Part shown: piece by piece, positions 33,357 to 44,768 of the stretch
Position numbering within the stretch: the first letter of the stretch is position 1
Layout: each line of letters starts with the position of its first letter
Assembly: GCA_946902875.1 (NCBI GenBank)
Contig: OX336344.1
Span: forward strand, 20,977,791-21,041,790
Direction: 5' to 3'
Source: Nematopogon swammerdamellus
Lineage: Eukaryota; Arthropoda; Insecta; Lepidoptera; Adelidae
Length of the DNA stretch: 64,000 nt
Notes under the pieces: generated by a model
The model's input: only the letters and a program-made list of their open reading frames with translations
Database searches by the model: none
What the model was told of the DNA's origin: nothing
Program-made: the position numbers and the translations under genes

Positions 33357-36300
33357 ATGGAAAATGCGTTTTCTATAACAATAGACAACATATCCAATCC
33401 TCAAAGACGACACTGGCGACAAAACATGTTCTATGCAAGCAGACCATTGGTGTTTTTGATGACATGCATCGGCTTGCCGACGTACCGACACCTCGGATCC
33501 AAAGTCACAACACTCGGTGTGTTCAACAGGATCTATGGTCTCATATTGTGCTCGATTCTATGTGTGCCTATATTCTACTCCCATCCATCTTCGTTCGATC
33601 TGATGCGGAATGAATATCCCATTCACTTTCTCACTGTCACCCATCTCAATTTTCGCTTCTTTGAAGTAACCTATGCCATAGTTATAGCTAACTTCTTTAA
33701 TTCGAGCTTGTATATTGAATTGTTCAAATGCCTGAACACTGTCGACATTCATCTGGATATTGGTACTAAGTCTGTCTACTGGAATATTCGTCGATTCAGC
33801 TGGTACCACGCTGGCTTCGTTTTGGGTTTGACGGCGGCCACTTATGGCATTACTGTCTACACCTATACTACGCCAATTACTATTGGAAGCCACATCTTGC
33901 AGCTACTGCTTCTAATCTCAAATGCGGAAGCGTCGGGAATGATCTATCTGATTCAGAATCTGATGCTTAGACACAGGCTCCTGAACAAAATACTTGAAGA
34001 GAAGATAATAAGTGAGGAACTGCGGAAGTATGATCTGTCAAGAGGGAGAGATCGTTCCATTGAGATGTATTTAGAGGTAAAGAGGTTTATATTTTGTTTA
34101 TATTTCTCAACATAAATATAATTTTTGATATAAAAAATGCATTTCGTTATAGAAAGTAATTTCGCCTGAACCTTAGTCATTGCTACAAGTTAATCTTTGC
34201 TCTTCCAATTGCTACATTGGAACATGTGGCGATGATGCCTTTAAAACTAAAATGAGTCTTATATCTTATGTTTCACAGATAATAATGAACTTAAAGCGAT
34301 TATTCAAGAAACATCCTAAAAGAAGATACTGTCTTTTGGAGCTGATGGCGATATATAATAAAACATCCGAGGCTTTTCAAATCTTCAATTCTATCTACGG
34401 ATCACAGGTGGAGAATTATTCTCAGACATATTCCTGAGTATTCCCGAGTTGACTAGAGTCTCGCAAAATACCAAATACATTTCTATAATTTAATTTAATT
34501 ATAGCTATAGGTGATTAGCCTCAATAACACGTACTTCCTCTACGGTATTTAAATAAATACCGTAGAGGAAGTACGTGTTAAGTAAAAAATTTAATTAAAA
34601 AATTAAGTAAAGTTTAAGTAAAAAATTATAACTAGAATAGCCTAAATAGGCTATTCTAGTTATAATTTTTTCACCAGAATATTAGTACAAATTCGTGGTC
34701 AGATCTGTTCTATCTAAATTGGAAATGTTGAGAATTGTGAAAAGAAGGGATGACAGTTAATGAATGAATTATGTTCTATAGATGCTGATAATGACGGGAA
34801 CCTTCTTGGTGTTTACTCTTGTGGTGATATGTAGGGCTTTTTCTCCAGCACTGATTGTAAGTAGACATTATTTTTGTATTTCAAAGAACAGAACTACATA
34901 TGTAAGTAAGGCCAGTTTAACATCTTATTACCTTTTACCTAGCGTACCGTGTAACCTATATGGATATGCATACTTATATATATGAAAAAACCGGCCAAGT
35001 GCGAGTCGGACTTGCGTACCTAGGCTTCCGCAACGTAAAAAAAACTTTGAAAAAAATACGTTTCTTGTATGGGGACTGCGGACCCCCCTTAATTTTTGAA
35101 CTTTTTATATTTTTTTATTTGTTGTTGTATCCACCATAATAACACATATTCTGTGAAAATTTCAACCAACTACCTATTACAGACAGACAGACAGACGGCG
35201 GCGTAGGCTTAGTAACAGGCTTCCGTACGGGATACGGAAACCTAAAAAGTAGTCAGCTTCCGACAGCATCCATAGAATTACACGAGGTAATTACTTGCCC
35301 TGTGACCTGTGCATATCAAAATACTATTTACTCGTATCTGTGCCAAGTATCAAGAACAGCTTCCAACCAATTCCAAATAAATCCGGCAGGACGCAGCTCC
35401 AGGTGGGGAAGAGTAGCAAGTCAAAAAACACGATGGGTCTGGCACCAGTGGTTCTCGAGTTATGACCAAAACAAAATTTCACGTGACGATGGATAGATCT
35501 CACCGAGACCTGAAGTTTGAGTACTAACACGATGGGTCTCGAGTTATGACCAAAACAAACGTTCATGTGACAGATGGATAGTTACCTACACATGAATGGA
35601 TGCAGTAAAATTTTAATAATTTTTTTTTTATTCTTATTAAATAATTTATTAATAATAATTTCTCGAACCGATTTTTAGGGTTCGGGTTTCTTTGAACCGG
35701 TTCGCCACCAAACCGGTTCAGGCGCAGGGCCGGAGTTGGATGAGTAGCGCATGGGCAATTACCAAATAAATTTCAGATTTATAACACATAACTATTGTCT
35801 TGATTCTCTCCATTATAGGTGTTGTATGCGTGTGGTCGTATTTTATCGGAATTAGTTGTAAGCGTTATATGTACTGGAAGAAAAGGAATCTTCCCACAGC
35901 CTGTGTTCCTACGGAGACAAGTGCATAGTATATAAGACAAGCTGTGCCCGCGGCTCCGCCCGCTCTCATATTTCACTTCACTGCTAACCTCATAAGCTAT
36001 TTAGCGTGATAGTAAGTAGCCTATAGTTGATGGGAAGAATCAAGCTATCCGGAGAATTTTGTTTTATTAAAATCGGTTCACTGGTTCTCGAGTTATAAGC
36101 GGACAGACAGACAGACACTCAGACAGAAAGCAGACGTTGGATTTTATTATATGACAATGACTGCTGGACTGGAAGGCGATCTACTGGGGTTGTGGGATGA
36201 GAGTGTCTGTAGCCATTGGGTCAGGGAGTTTTGTGTCTGTCAGATAGGGTTTTCAAGCAGGCGTTTCATCTAAGCACTGGCGTGTGGTTGGCGCTCAATT

Positions 36301-39300
36301 TGACGGAACATATTACTCCTTGAGTCAAGAACTTTAGACTAGCTTAGGTGAGTTAGAGTCAATGTAGCCCGAACCAGACTATAATTACATGCGAATGATT
36401 TAGTGTTGTCGTTTGGAGTGTCCATCTAAGCACTGCGCTTTGGGCGGGAATACTGGACGTCGCAAGTTTTATTACTTTGTTCAATGTTGCAATGACAGGT
36501 GGGATTATCTAGGTCACGGGGTGGGGACGAGACGGGCATAAAGACGTTAGGATTTACCCGTTAGTTATAATTTTTACCTTCATGTGAAAACTGGTAGGTA
36601 GGCGCCTTTCCTTATGTGACAGTAACTTGTCTCCGAACTATGGAACGTCATCACTCGTGTAATAAACATCCTCAAATACAATTAATTATATCTCTATAAA
36701 ATAAAATAATTTCTATCGGTGACAGATTATTACGTTACATAATAACCTGCAGTGCCTCTTCGTGGCGAGAGGCATCAGCCGGTGACACTTTATTCGCATA
36801 ACCGGGGATCAAGGGGATTTACTGTTCGATTGCATCTAATTATATGGTAATATAGCAACGAGGGACATCTCGGTATAACGAACACGGTGCCATGGGACCA
36901 AACTGTCGTAGGGACTCTTCTTTGAATGTCTTCACGCCACTATAACAATCACAGCCAAAATTAACATTTTCTCATTTTATTTTAATTGAAAGGGCGTCTT
37001 CCCTTTTCCACGTTGAAAACGAGGGTCAGGGGTGCTCCTATCACAACCCGAACCCCATTTCGAACCGCTTTTCGGTCCCTGCCTCGAATTTATTGAATTG
37101 CAGGGTCATTACAGCTGGGCAACAGATGCGATGTGGTACATTTCCCTGAACTTCCGTTTCCTACTGCTAGCGGGACACTGTGAGATGATTCGTCGGGAGC
37201 AAGCCCGCACCGAATACTTTTTGAACACTCTGATGTTACATGATGAGAAAGGTATGAATTTGTAGATGATTTTGCAAAATTATAAGTTCCCAGCACGTTG
37301 TTAAGCTGTAAAGGTGCGGTCGGTCGACTGTTGTTAAGCAATCCTGAGCGCGGTCAGTACTTGGATGAGTGACCGCTCGACCGTTGGAGGCTGACCGTGG
37401 TTCGGATTCCACGTAAAACTGTAGGTTCCTTCCCTTCTTACCTTACTATGTGATAGGGTTTATCCCTCCCAGGTTGGTACCATCGCACTGAATGAAACGT
37501 TGGTCGAAATGGCTATGTAAATAGTTCGTGTTTTCCATCCAGTTCAGACTAGCCGACATGAAATGAAGGGAAGTACTGACATGACACCTAGTTCACCCGG
37601 TGTTATGGGTTGATATCACGGATGTTGTAGGTGATGTAGCGAACCGTGTAAGTTTCCATAAAAAAACGCGTTGCTTCTGTTGCGAAAGGTAAATAATATG
37701 TTGTATACCAGATTATGATATATCTTTCTCATGCATGAGGTTAGTTGTACATTTCAGTTAAAATCATGAGTTGCTGGTAGATAACTTTAAATCCTGTGCT
37801 GAGATTAATAAAGATTCGCGTGAGTTTATTTAGCGTGAATTTCTTTTCTCTCTCGTTCTCTCTCGCATCCTCGCTGCCACGTTTCTGTTTCGCTTGAGTT
37901 CACCTATCGCCAGGGACTCCTTGCACTAGGAATATAACCCTGGTCGTATAGAAACTTTTCGTGGAACAAAATATATAACGACGAAAGAGTATTACAAACA
38001 ATTGATCCTACTTTCATACATATCACACACGCTGAATCCCAACAATCGGGGTATGCAGAGTAATCGGTTTTGTGCTGCAAGAACTTTGGCAAATTACAGC
38101 ACAACACCGACCACCACGTTTCGCAAAGTATTCGAACAAAATTCAATCGATCAAGCAGCAAGTAAGGCACGAAGACCCACGTGCTGCATGACTCGGTGGA
38201 AGTACCGTGCCAAGGTGAGAGGTGGCGAGACTGTCGTCCTTTAGCACGGCATCTTGTCCTTATCCCTTAGTCGCCTTTTACGACATGCACGGGGAGAGAT
38301 GCAGTGGGGCTATTCTTTTTAAGTACCGAACCCACACGGTGGATTCAATGAAGGATTTCACTGATATAATGGCAGAGCGTGATGTGTAAGATTCAAGGAG
38401 TGTAAGGAGATGTAAGCTGGTGGAAGATCAAAGTGCTATTTATGTAGTGTTGATTTTTTTTATAGAAAGCGCGACATGTTGCGTCGAGCCACCCATAAGG
38501 TGTCTAACGACGTCCATGGACATTCAGTCGTGTGCGAGGGTTGCGAATGCCATGCCGGCCTGACAGGTGCCTATTCACGCCTCTCTTGAAGGACCCGAGA
38601 CATTACTTGGGGGGGGGGGGGGGGGGGCGGGGGGGGAGGAATATGTGGACAGGGAGAGCGTTCCAGAGTTTACCAGTTCTGTGGAGGAAAGATTTGCAGA
38701 ACCGATTGGTACGCATCCGTGGTAAGTTCAGCGTAGGGATGCAATCCCTGCCCAGTGCGCAGTGATCCAACAGTGAATTGTCTTATGAAGTGAGGTTTTA
38801 AATAGGTATCTACTTTGAAAATAACCGTGTGGGGCCGGTACTTTAAAAGAATAGTCCCACTGCAACTCTCCCCATTTATGTCGTAAAAGGCGACTAAGGG
38901 ATATGACGCCATGACGCCCTTCTTACATTACTAGGTGGTAGGGGTTTACCCTCTCGGGTTGGTACCATCGTACTGAATGAAAGGTCTGTCGAAACGGCTA
39001 TGTAAATAGTTTGTGTTTTCCGTCCAATTCAGTGTAGCTGGCACGACCGAAGGAAAGCACTGACGTGGCACCAAGTTCTCCCGGTGTTATGGGCTGACAT
39101 CACGGATGTTGTAGGCGATGTAGCCAACCGTGTCAGTTTCCATAAAAAAATAAAGTTTGACATTAAAATCAGAACTCATTTTGCACAGATTCTATATACA
39201 CGTCTCAGCTGGCGACATTCTTGAAGCTGACGGCGACTCATCGCCGCTACCACCAAGTCTCAGCTCGACAAATCTTCAACATAGATTTCTCGCTACTGGC

Positions 39301-39370
39301 CAGTCTTGCTGTCAATACTTTTTCGTACGCCGCTCTGTTCATACAAAGCTACTATATCCAAAGCGTTTAG
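33357..39370 (+). CDS. Gustatory receptor GR-B, complete five-exon gene (417 aa)
   Basis: Exons: 33357-34076, 34279-34407, 34782-34856, 37104-37251 and 39189-39370, all GT-AG, phases 0-0-0-1; the last junction makes Asp358 (G|AT). The product starts MENAFSITIDNISNPQRRHW. Hydrophobic helices lie near residues 56-74, 98-121, 150-172, 176-201, 284-308 (exon 3, MLIMTGTFLVFTLVVICRAF), 315-333 and 388-412. The C-terminus NTFSYAALFIQSYYIQSV is a variant of the insect GR signature TYxxxxxQF, here TF..Q-SYY. Length and a large first exon followed by short 3' exons fit insect GRs, which are ligand-gated cation channels of taste neurons with an intracellular N-terminus. Ligand unknown; a diverged bitter-type receptor is likeliest. 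Introns 3 and 4 are swollen by repeats. Poly(A) signal AATAAA at 39622-39627. Confidence 0.9.
34524..34672. repeat. Two adjacent hairpins made by local inverted duplication
   Basis: AACACGTACTTCCTCTACGG is mirrored by CCGTAGAGGAAGTACGTGTT across ATTTAAATAAAT. Next, AAAATTATAACTAGAATAGC is mirrored by GCTATTCTAGTTATAATTTT. GR-A has single, unmirrored versions of both sequences (about 29290-29350), so the mirrors arose in GR-B intron 2. Confidence 0.85.
34990..35255. repeat. Interspersed repeat with CGAGTCGG start and GACA run
   Basis: It starts AAACCGGCCAAGTGCGAGTC, contains ACGTTTCTTGTATGGGGAC, TTCTGTGAAAATTTC and an (ACAG)n run, and ends TTCCGTACGGGATACGGAAA. A second copy lies at 60450-60735. 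The first 25 bp are shared, inverted, with the end of repeat R2. Confidence 0.65.
35930..36151. repeat. Interspersed repeat R1, third copy
   Basis: Same unit as 5105-5340 and 7617-7853, here in GR-B intron 3. It ends GACGTTGGATTTTATTATAT. Confidence 0.7.
36152..37080. other. Unclassified insert in GR-B intron 3
   Basis: GR-A has nothing comparable between exons 3 and 4. The sequence is of mixed composition with ACGGGGTGGGGACGAGACGG and an AATAAAC near 36660. No coding frame or clear terminal repeats were identified. A solo LTR or a LINE 5' region are possibilities I cannot decide. Confidence 0.35.
37314..37668 (+). mobile_element. S1 SINE in GR-B intron 4 (absent from GR-A)
   Basis: It begins within the head at GGTGCGGTCGGTCGACTGTT, carries TTAAGCAATCCTGAGCGCGG and TCAGTACTTGGATGAGTGAC (5S-like), then GGTTCGGATTCCACG and body alpha, ending TTTCCATAAAAAAAC. 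GR-A runs uninterrupted here (AGCTGTAAACGAGC), so the insertion followed duplication. Confidence 0.8.
38018..38342 (-). mobile_element. S3 element in GR-B intron 4 with empty site in GR-A
   Basis: Read on the minus strand it runs from the CACCGTGTGGGTTCGGTAC head through body beta to the GTGTGTGATATGTATG end. GR-A has the uninterrupted site CCTACTTTCAATGAAGGATT; in GR-B the element sits between ACTTTCA and TTCAATGAAGG, giving a TTCA duplication. This defines both ends of S3. Confidence 0.8.
38465..38770 (-). mobile_element. LINE 3' coding fragment with a G-run
   Basis: Orthologous to 30960-31240 in GR-A. Here the TTGGGGGGAATATG of GR-A has expanded into about 17 G, CG and a further G-run (38610-38637). 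The rest aligns closely. Confidence 0.6.
38826..39150 (+). mobile_element. S2 element in GR-B intron 4 with empty site in GR-A
   Basis: It runs from ACCGTGTGGGGCCGGTAC to TTTCCATAAAAAA. GR-A has TTTTAAAATAAAGTTTTACA at this point while GR-B has GAAAATA, the element, then AAATAAAGTTTGACA, consistent with an AAAATA-type duplication. Confidence 0.8.
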
Positions 39371-40182
39371 AACCTTCTTTTCACGATTGTTTAGGTGTTA
39401 GTTCTTAGCAGAATATTAAGCACTATGATGTAATCGAGTCATGTAATCGAATCTATCTTATTGTGAAGCAACAAAGTATTTCTAAGTAAACGCTTTAAAG
39501 GTGACATTCTGTTAGGTCGGAGTCATGTTGGAAGATATTTTATCATTTTCTTGTATTAGATCTAAAATGCACTGTACCTTGGTAATCATGTTTACTTGCT
39601 ATCTTCTATTAACGTTGTATTAATAAAGAATCTAATTTTAAAATATTGTTTTCAACCATCTCTTCAAGTCTCTCTTAGTTCCTCACTTCTTCTATATATT
39701 TTTTTGAAAACCCCCAGGCTGTACTTGGGAGGAAATAGATGGGCAGGGTGTGCGTTCCACATTTTTCCGGTTCTGTGAATAAAAGACCAACAGAACCGGT
39801 TGAATAAACTAGAAGAATTAGTTTATTATTCATGCACAAAACAAAGAAATCGCGTCGCGGTTTGCTGAGATAAGACGGCTGTTCTGTGGAACCACATGTT
39901 TTGTGAATCGTAACATCGATGGAAAGTTGATTAACTCAAATAAAACGATGGGGCCTGGCCACATCTCAGCTTCCATGCGTTCAAGCATTCTGCAGCAAAT
40001 GATAATTAAAATATGAGTCCGTAAAAACATCTTAGAGTTTCTAAGTCTTGCGGTCAAAACCCTCGGTGTATGGTCATCGGATGCACTGACTTTTACCGAA
40101 ACTATCGGAAAAATTCTGGTGGATAAGTTCAGTTACGGGGAAATTAGTTTTTAGTCCCGCACCGTCACTCATATTATTATTA

Positions 40183-40576
40183 ACTTATGAATCGGCTTAC
40201 CGGTGCGATGATGGCGAGCGCATCGCTGCAGCTCGACGTTTCGAGTCCTCTATGGGACCCGTTTTCAAGAGGACGTGCTAGCTCCTCCGGCAGCCAGCAC
40301 GTGCCTGACAGGGGCCCGCCTGCTTCTCAAATTGTAGTGGTGGGTAGGTATGTTCGGATTCGCTGCGTTGCATTCCATTCCAAGAAACGCAGCAAATCCG
40401 GAAGTCATACCTACCCACCACTACAATTTGAGAAGCAGGCGGGCTCCTGTCAGTGACTTGCTGGCTGCCGGAGGAGCTAGCACGTCCTCTTGAAAACGGG
40501 TCCCATAGAGGACTCTAAACTTCGAGCTGCAGCGATGCGCTCGCCATCATCACACCGGTAAGCTGAGTTCATAAGG
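40183..40576. mobile_element. Fold-back element with arms of about 185 bp
   Basis: The left arm starts near TATGAATCGGCTTACCGGTG and the right arm ends CACCGGTAAGCTGAGTTCAT. The mirror continues through GAGCTAGCACGTCCTCTTGA and TACCTACCCACCACTACAAT to a centre near 40377-40385 (TTCCATTCC). Mismatches are few. The DNA has no ORF of its own and would form a long hairpin. Confidence 0.9.
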
Positions 40577-41066
40577 TTATAGGTAGTTACGGGTAAGTTT
40601 GTATTAGTTACCTACGTGCATGCCAAGGCTTTCTTCATACGCCGCATAAGCCTGGAAATTCAAAGAAGGAACCCTGTACGCGTCGTAAGGACCATGACCT
40701 CGGCAGAAATCGAAGATTTTTTTAATTTATTTATTATAAACTGATTCATTTAGGTTTTTTTGATTTAATTATATATAAAATTTGTAAATACCATTACAAT
40801 TTAGGTCAATGTGTGATCCAAATAAAATAGAACTGAAAATAATAGATAAATTCTTTATTGCACACACAATAATAAGACTAAAAGAAAGTAAACGATGGAG
40901 GAGCGTACAAATAGAACATATATAGCGTACAAAGGCGGATTTATCAATAGTAATGATTTCTGCCTGTCAAACTATAGATGATGACAAGTCAATCACAAAT
41001 TCTACAATAATTTCCACACAACAATAAAAATGTCACAGGTCAAATTGCCATAAAGCAAATGCATAT
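40577..41066. other. GR-C 3' flank
   Basis: Contains the GR-C 3'UTR. The minus-strand AATAAA at 40854-40859 lies about 208 bp after the GR-C stop. No other feature was seen. Confidence 0.55.
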
Positions 41067-44000
41067 TTATGAGGAATGTGTAGACAATAGCTGCATGAAG
41101 ATGACGGAATAGGTGATGGTGCTGACAACAAGCTGTAGCAGAAGACTGTAGTCGACGTGGAACAGGCCACAGCAGGAGAAGCGCATCTGTCGCGCATCCA
41201 CAAGCTGCTTGAACAGGTTCAGCTTATTGCTTCGAGCTGGATCTGTAAATTACCGTGGTTGTTAGACATTATTTTTAAATCAAAACAGCTTTACTCACGC
41301 TTCTTCCCGAGCTATGTGGCTCGACGTTTCGGGCCAAGCGTATGGCCCATCTTCATGAGCACTCTGCCTTGTGCGACGATTGGCAGAGAACTGTCAGAGA
41401 ATTCGTCCGTCGTTGACGAAGATTGTAGCGGTGGCCAGTGCGGGTAGTTTCCGTAGACGAGGGTTCAGGTGCATTCGGGATCTCGGCGGAGAGACGGAAG
41501 GCGCTGACCGTGAGTAAAGCTGTTTTGATTTGAAAATAATGGATCTGTAAAATGTTCTCAATATGTTTGATTTTGTTAATGTTTTCGGATTATGCTGTAT
41601 TTGCAGCCCTGAGGTCGGACCTTCCGCAATATTTAAAAACCCGTATATATGACCAGTGCGTCCTCCCGGTTATGACGTAGGGGTGTGAAACGTGGACGCT
41701 GACGGTCTGTGTTGTCCAAAGGATGAAAGTTGCCCAGCGAGCAATGGAGCGAGCCGTGCTCGGAATATCGCTACGTGATATGGTGCGTAACGAGGCAATC
41801 CGCCGACGCACCAAAGTAGTAGATATTGGATACCGGGTGGGTAAGCTCAAGTAGCAGTGGGCTGGGCACGACAGCCGGAGAGACGACGACCGTTGGAGTA
41901 AACATGTCCTACACTGGCGGCCGTGAACGGGAATCGGAGTGTGGGAAGACAACTCGCCAGGTGGGAAGACGACATCAAGTACGTCGGCGGAAAGCAGTGG
42001 TTCCGTACCGCTGAAAGCCGGGAGGACTGCAGGAAAAATGGAGAGGCGTAAGTCCAGCAGTGGACACTTACACGCTGACTGACTGACTGTATTTTATAAG
42101 ACAACTTACTTTGGTCGACGTTTCGTCTTCCGCTCTCGAGGATGTCTCCAGAGCGGGGACGAATGTTCTGGGCGTCGGATTCTCTTGCGAGTGATCCGAG
42201 GTTAGAATCCGGTCTGTTCCTGCCTGGAACCAGTGTAAAACTGTAGGTTCCTTCCCTTGCCCCTTACTAAGTGGTAGGCTCAAATTGTAGCCGACTGGGT
42301 TGGTACACCACCGTACTGGATGTAATATGGCCGCATTGCAGCCTCGGCTGTATTCTCGTCTAGTTCAGCAATTTAACGGAAAGTCTCCGGTATGGCACCT
42401 ACATTCTCGGAGACGATATTGTCTGATCGCAGCATGTACTTCTTGCCCCTCTGACTCAGCCACCCATTCCGGATAAAATTTATGGAGACATAGCTAACCA
42501 TTGTCAGGTTCCATGAAAAAATTGTAACTCGATTTAGATGATACTGTACCGCATCTCACTCTGATGATTTGCCTCATCAGCAAAGTATCCGTCCTCTGAA
42601 CCTCGAGTCTAAGGAGTTCGCAGGCGCAGCACGCGCCCAGCAAGGTGGCCAGGTTGTGGACGCACACCGCACTGGAGATAGCTCTCGCCACGCCCTAAAC
42701 AAAATTACGTGTACCAGGTGTACACCTCCTACCTCACCTCCTGGGTGGTAGGGCTGAGCCCGTCCGAACTTTGTCAGCCTCGGTAGCTCAGTGGTGCGGT
42801 CGGTCGACTGTCGGTCGTGATCATAGGAACACCTGACGCGGTCAGTACTTGGATGGGTTACCGCGCGACCGTTGGAGGCTGAACGTGGTTCGGGTTCCAC
42901 GCAAAACTGTAGGTCCCATTCCTTTATTACTTTACTAGGTGGTAGTTAAACCGTCCCAGTTGGTACCACCACACTGAATGAAAGGTCGGTTGTAACAGCT
43001 ATCTAAAAAAAAATTGTTCCTGTTTTCCGTCCAGTTCAGTGCAGCCGGCAAGACCGAAGGGAAGCACTGACATGGTTTACCAAAGCGTTATGTACGGATG
43101 TAGTAGGTGTGTAGCCAACAATAGTTTCCATAAATAAAATGTTACAACCGCACTGAAAGAAGGCCGGTCCAAATTGCAGGAGCCTAGTTCAGTGTAGTCG
43201 GCACCACCAATGGAACCTCTGACATGGCTCCTAGTTCATGTTAGTGACGGTCTGACGTCACTTGTGTACCATGTAAGATTCCATAAAATAATATATATTT
43301 GCATATTGTATGAACACCAACCATTTATGTGTGAACGATACTTTCTAGAGGAAACAATCATTACCATGGATCATTTGGTTGTACCACTATTGGAGACTGG
43401 GATTTATATATTGTTTCCAATTAGTTGAAAGATAATGACCCTCATTTGTCATAAAGTCACGCACGCACGATTTAAATTGGTAGAAGATAAGGGCTCAGTC
43501 AGTCAGTCATCGTCAGTTTCCTTCATCAGTTTCCACTGCTGAACATCGATGTAACCTTTAAACATCGAAGCATCGATGTAACTTCTAAACATTGATGTCT
43601 TATAAATGCCGTACTTATGTACTTACAAATGCCTCCAGTCCAATCCCGCGTTTAGCGGCACAGACGGAACCACTGTTTTACCTCCATTACGTACCAGATG
43701 TCTTCGTCCCACCTCACGGGTGTTCTTCACATACTCCAGAGTGGAGAACGCAGAGTTTGATGATACATTTCTTTTTAATTGTCTGCTTAAAAGTAATGTT
43801 TATGACAAATTAAAACTCACCCGGTTGAAAGCAAAAAAGGTGATGTGTATGACACTCATGATAAATGAGTTCCAAAAGCATAGCAAAATCTGAAATGAAA
43901 TATTCATTTATTAGGATTCGTTTCTGTTGCAAGCAGTACCGTTGTTGCGGACACAAAAATGGCCACCATGACTAACCTGGAGGCCATGTACGCATCCTAG

Positions 44001-44768
44001 TAAATCCGCACAATTTGCCAGTCGATCATAAAAGTCCATCAATGTTGCAACATCAAATTGTCGGTTGGAATAAACTGGTTTAGGGAAAATCTTTTCTGCG
44101 ATTGACTTCTCGTGATTCACTGCGTGCTTAGATTCGTCTTCTATCGACATTGCTAGGCGACTGTTGATGAATCTCAGGAAACCCGTAATCATAGAAACGT
44201 GGATGACGAAGTGTAGCATCTGAATGGTCTCCGGGATGCGAAATATGAAAAAGTAGACCGGAGCTTCATACCAAATCTCGATGACGATCAGAGCAACGTA
44301 CGGGACTAAGGTGATGCAGAACAAGATATAATTCTTGTAAAAGAATAATCGAATCCGTTTTTGATAGCTTTTTAGATCGAAGTTCGACATAATTGAATCG
44401 ATTGTGGCGTACAGGAGGATATTGGTGGAAGTACAGCAGAAAGAATTCGTTAGCTGTATCACCAAATTTGAGAATCGTTCTGATAGATCGCATATGATTA
44501 TGAGTACATCGTCTATGGTACGATTTGATTTCAAAATATGGTACACGGGCTGTGATATTAACAGCGCGACCAGGACTATAACAGACCACAACTTCATGCA
44601 CTTCGTTATTGGTTCTATGGATCCCGTTGATGCAAATTGCACTTTCTTGAGACCAAAGATCGCAGATATGACATCGACGTGCCAGAAGTATCCGTAAGTG
44701 GAATCATTGTAATTCTGGTATAAACAGCGAATCTTAATCCAGTTAATCATACTCCTTAACTGTTCCAT
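41067..44768 (-). CDS. Gustatory receptor GR-C, complete four-exon gene (393 aa)
   Basis: Minus-strand exons in order: 44768-43977 (264 codons, from MEQLRSMINWIKIRCLYQNY), 43889-43821 (23 codons, ILLCFWNSFIMSVIHITFFA), 42694-42550 (48 codons + 1 nt, starting GVARAISSAVCVHNLATLLG) and 41242-41067 (ending at TAA). All junctions are GT-AG with phases 0-0-1, the same last three phases as GR-B, and the last junction again makes Asp. Aligned to GR-B, exons 3-5 match in length within 2 codons (25/23, 49/48, 59/57 aa). The C-terminus VVSTITYSVIFMQLLSTHSS contains the GR signature TYxxxxxQ. GR-B exons 1 and 2 are fused here as exon 1. Sequence identity to GR-B is low. Poly(A) signal 40854-40859. Predicted taste-receptor channel, ligand unknown. 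Confidence 0.88.
41267..41541. mobile_element. MITE in GR-C last intron, 32-bp inverted ends
   Basis: TTTAAATCAAAACAGCTTTA is mirrored by TAAAGCTGTTTTGATTTGAA, and the match extends over TCACG/CGTGA. An inner imperfect mirror surrounds GTGGCTCGACGTTTCGGGCC. The end motif AAATCAAAACA also bounds the hairpin at 51430-51560. Confidence 0.75.
41590..42090 (+). mobile_element. RTE-type LINE fragment, RT C-terminus (dead)
   Basis: The plus frame reads YDQCVLPVMT then TAG then GCETWTLTV, QRMKVAQRAMERAVLGISL, RRRTKVVDIGYRVGKLK, in the order typical of lepidopteran RTE-clade endonuclease-reverse transcriptases. Stops at 41678-41680 and after GKLK disable it. The 3' end is AGCAGTGGACACTTACACGC followed by (CTGA)n. 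Confidence 0.85.
42110..42520 (+). mobile_element. S4 SINE with tRNA-like head
   Basis: The head contains GATCCGAGGTTAGAATCCGG (B-box-like). It joins the common junction GTAAAACTGTAGGTTCCTTC and a core with GGTTGGTAC..CACCGTACTGG, then its own 3' part with CAGCCTCGGCTGTATTC and CTCAGCCACCCATTCCGGAT. Related copies: 58440-58945 (minus), 58997-59375 (plus) and a fragment at 47757-47800. Confidence 0.65.
42773..43135 (+). mobile_element. S1 SINE in GR-C intron 2
   Basis: The head GTCAGCCTCGGTAGCTCAGT contains an exact A-box TAGCTCAGTGG. Then come GCGGTCAGTACTTGGATGGG, GGTTCGGGTTCCACG and body alpha, ending GTTTCCATAAATAAAATG. The body alpha part has a homologue at 32085-32240 between GR-A and GR-B. 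Confidence 0.8.
43495..43770 (-). mobile_element. RTE-type LINE 3' end
   Basis: It starts (on plus) GCTCAGTCAGTCAGTC and carries ACTGCTGAACATCGATGT, CCAGTCCAATCCCG and CGTCCCACCTCACGG, the antisense of the RTE tail at 41990-42085. It lies between GR-C exon 2 and intron sequence shared with the 32-kb relic. Confidence 0.65.

Noticed and set aside
43911..43976. Extension of GR-C exon 1 past GLQ to an ASN/Arg-rich end
   Set aside because: It reads through the donor CCAG|GTTAGT into an 87-bp intron; the next exon at 43889-43821 restores homology to GR-B.
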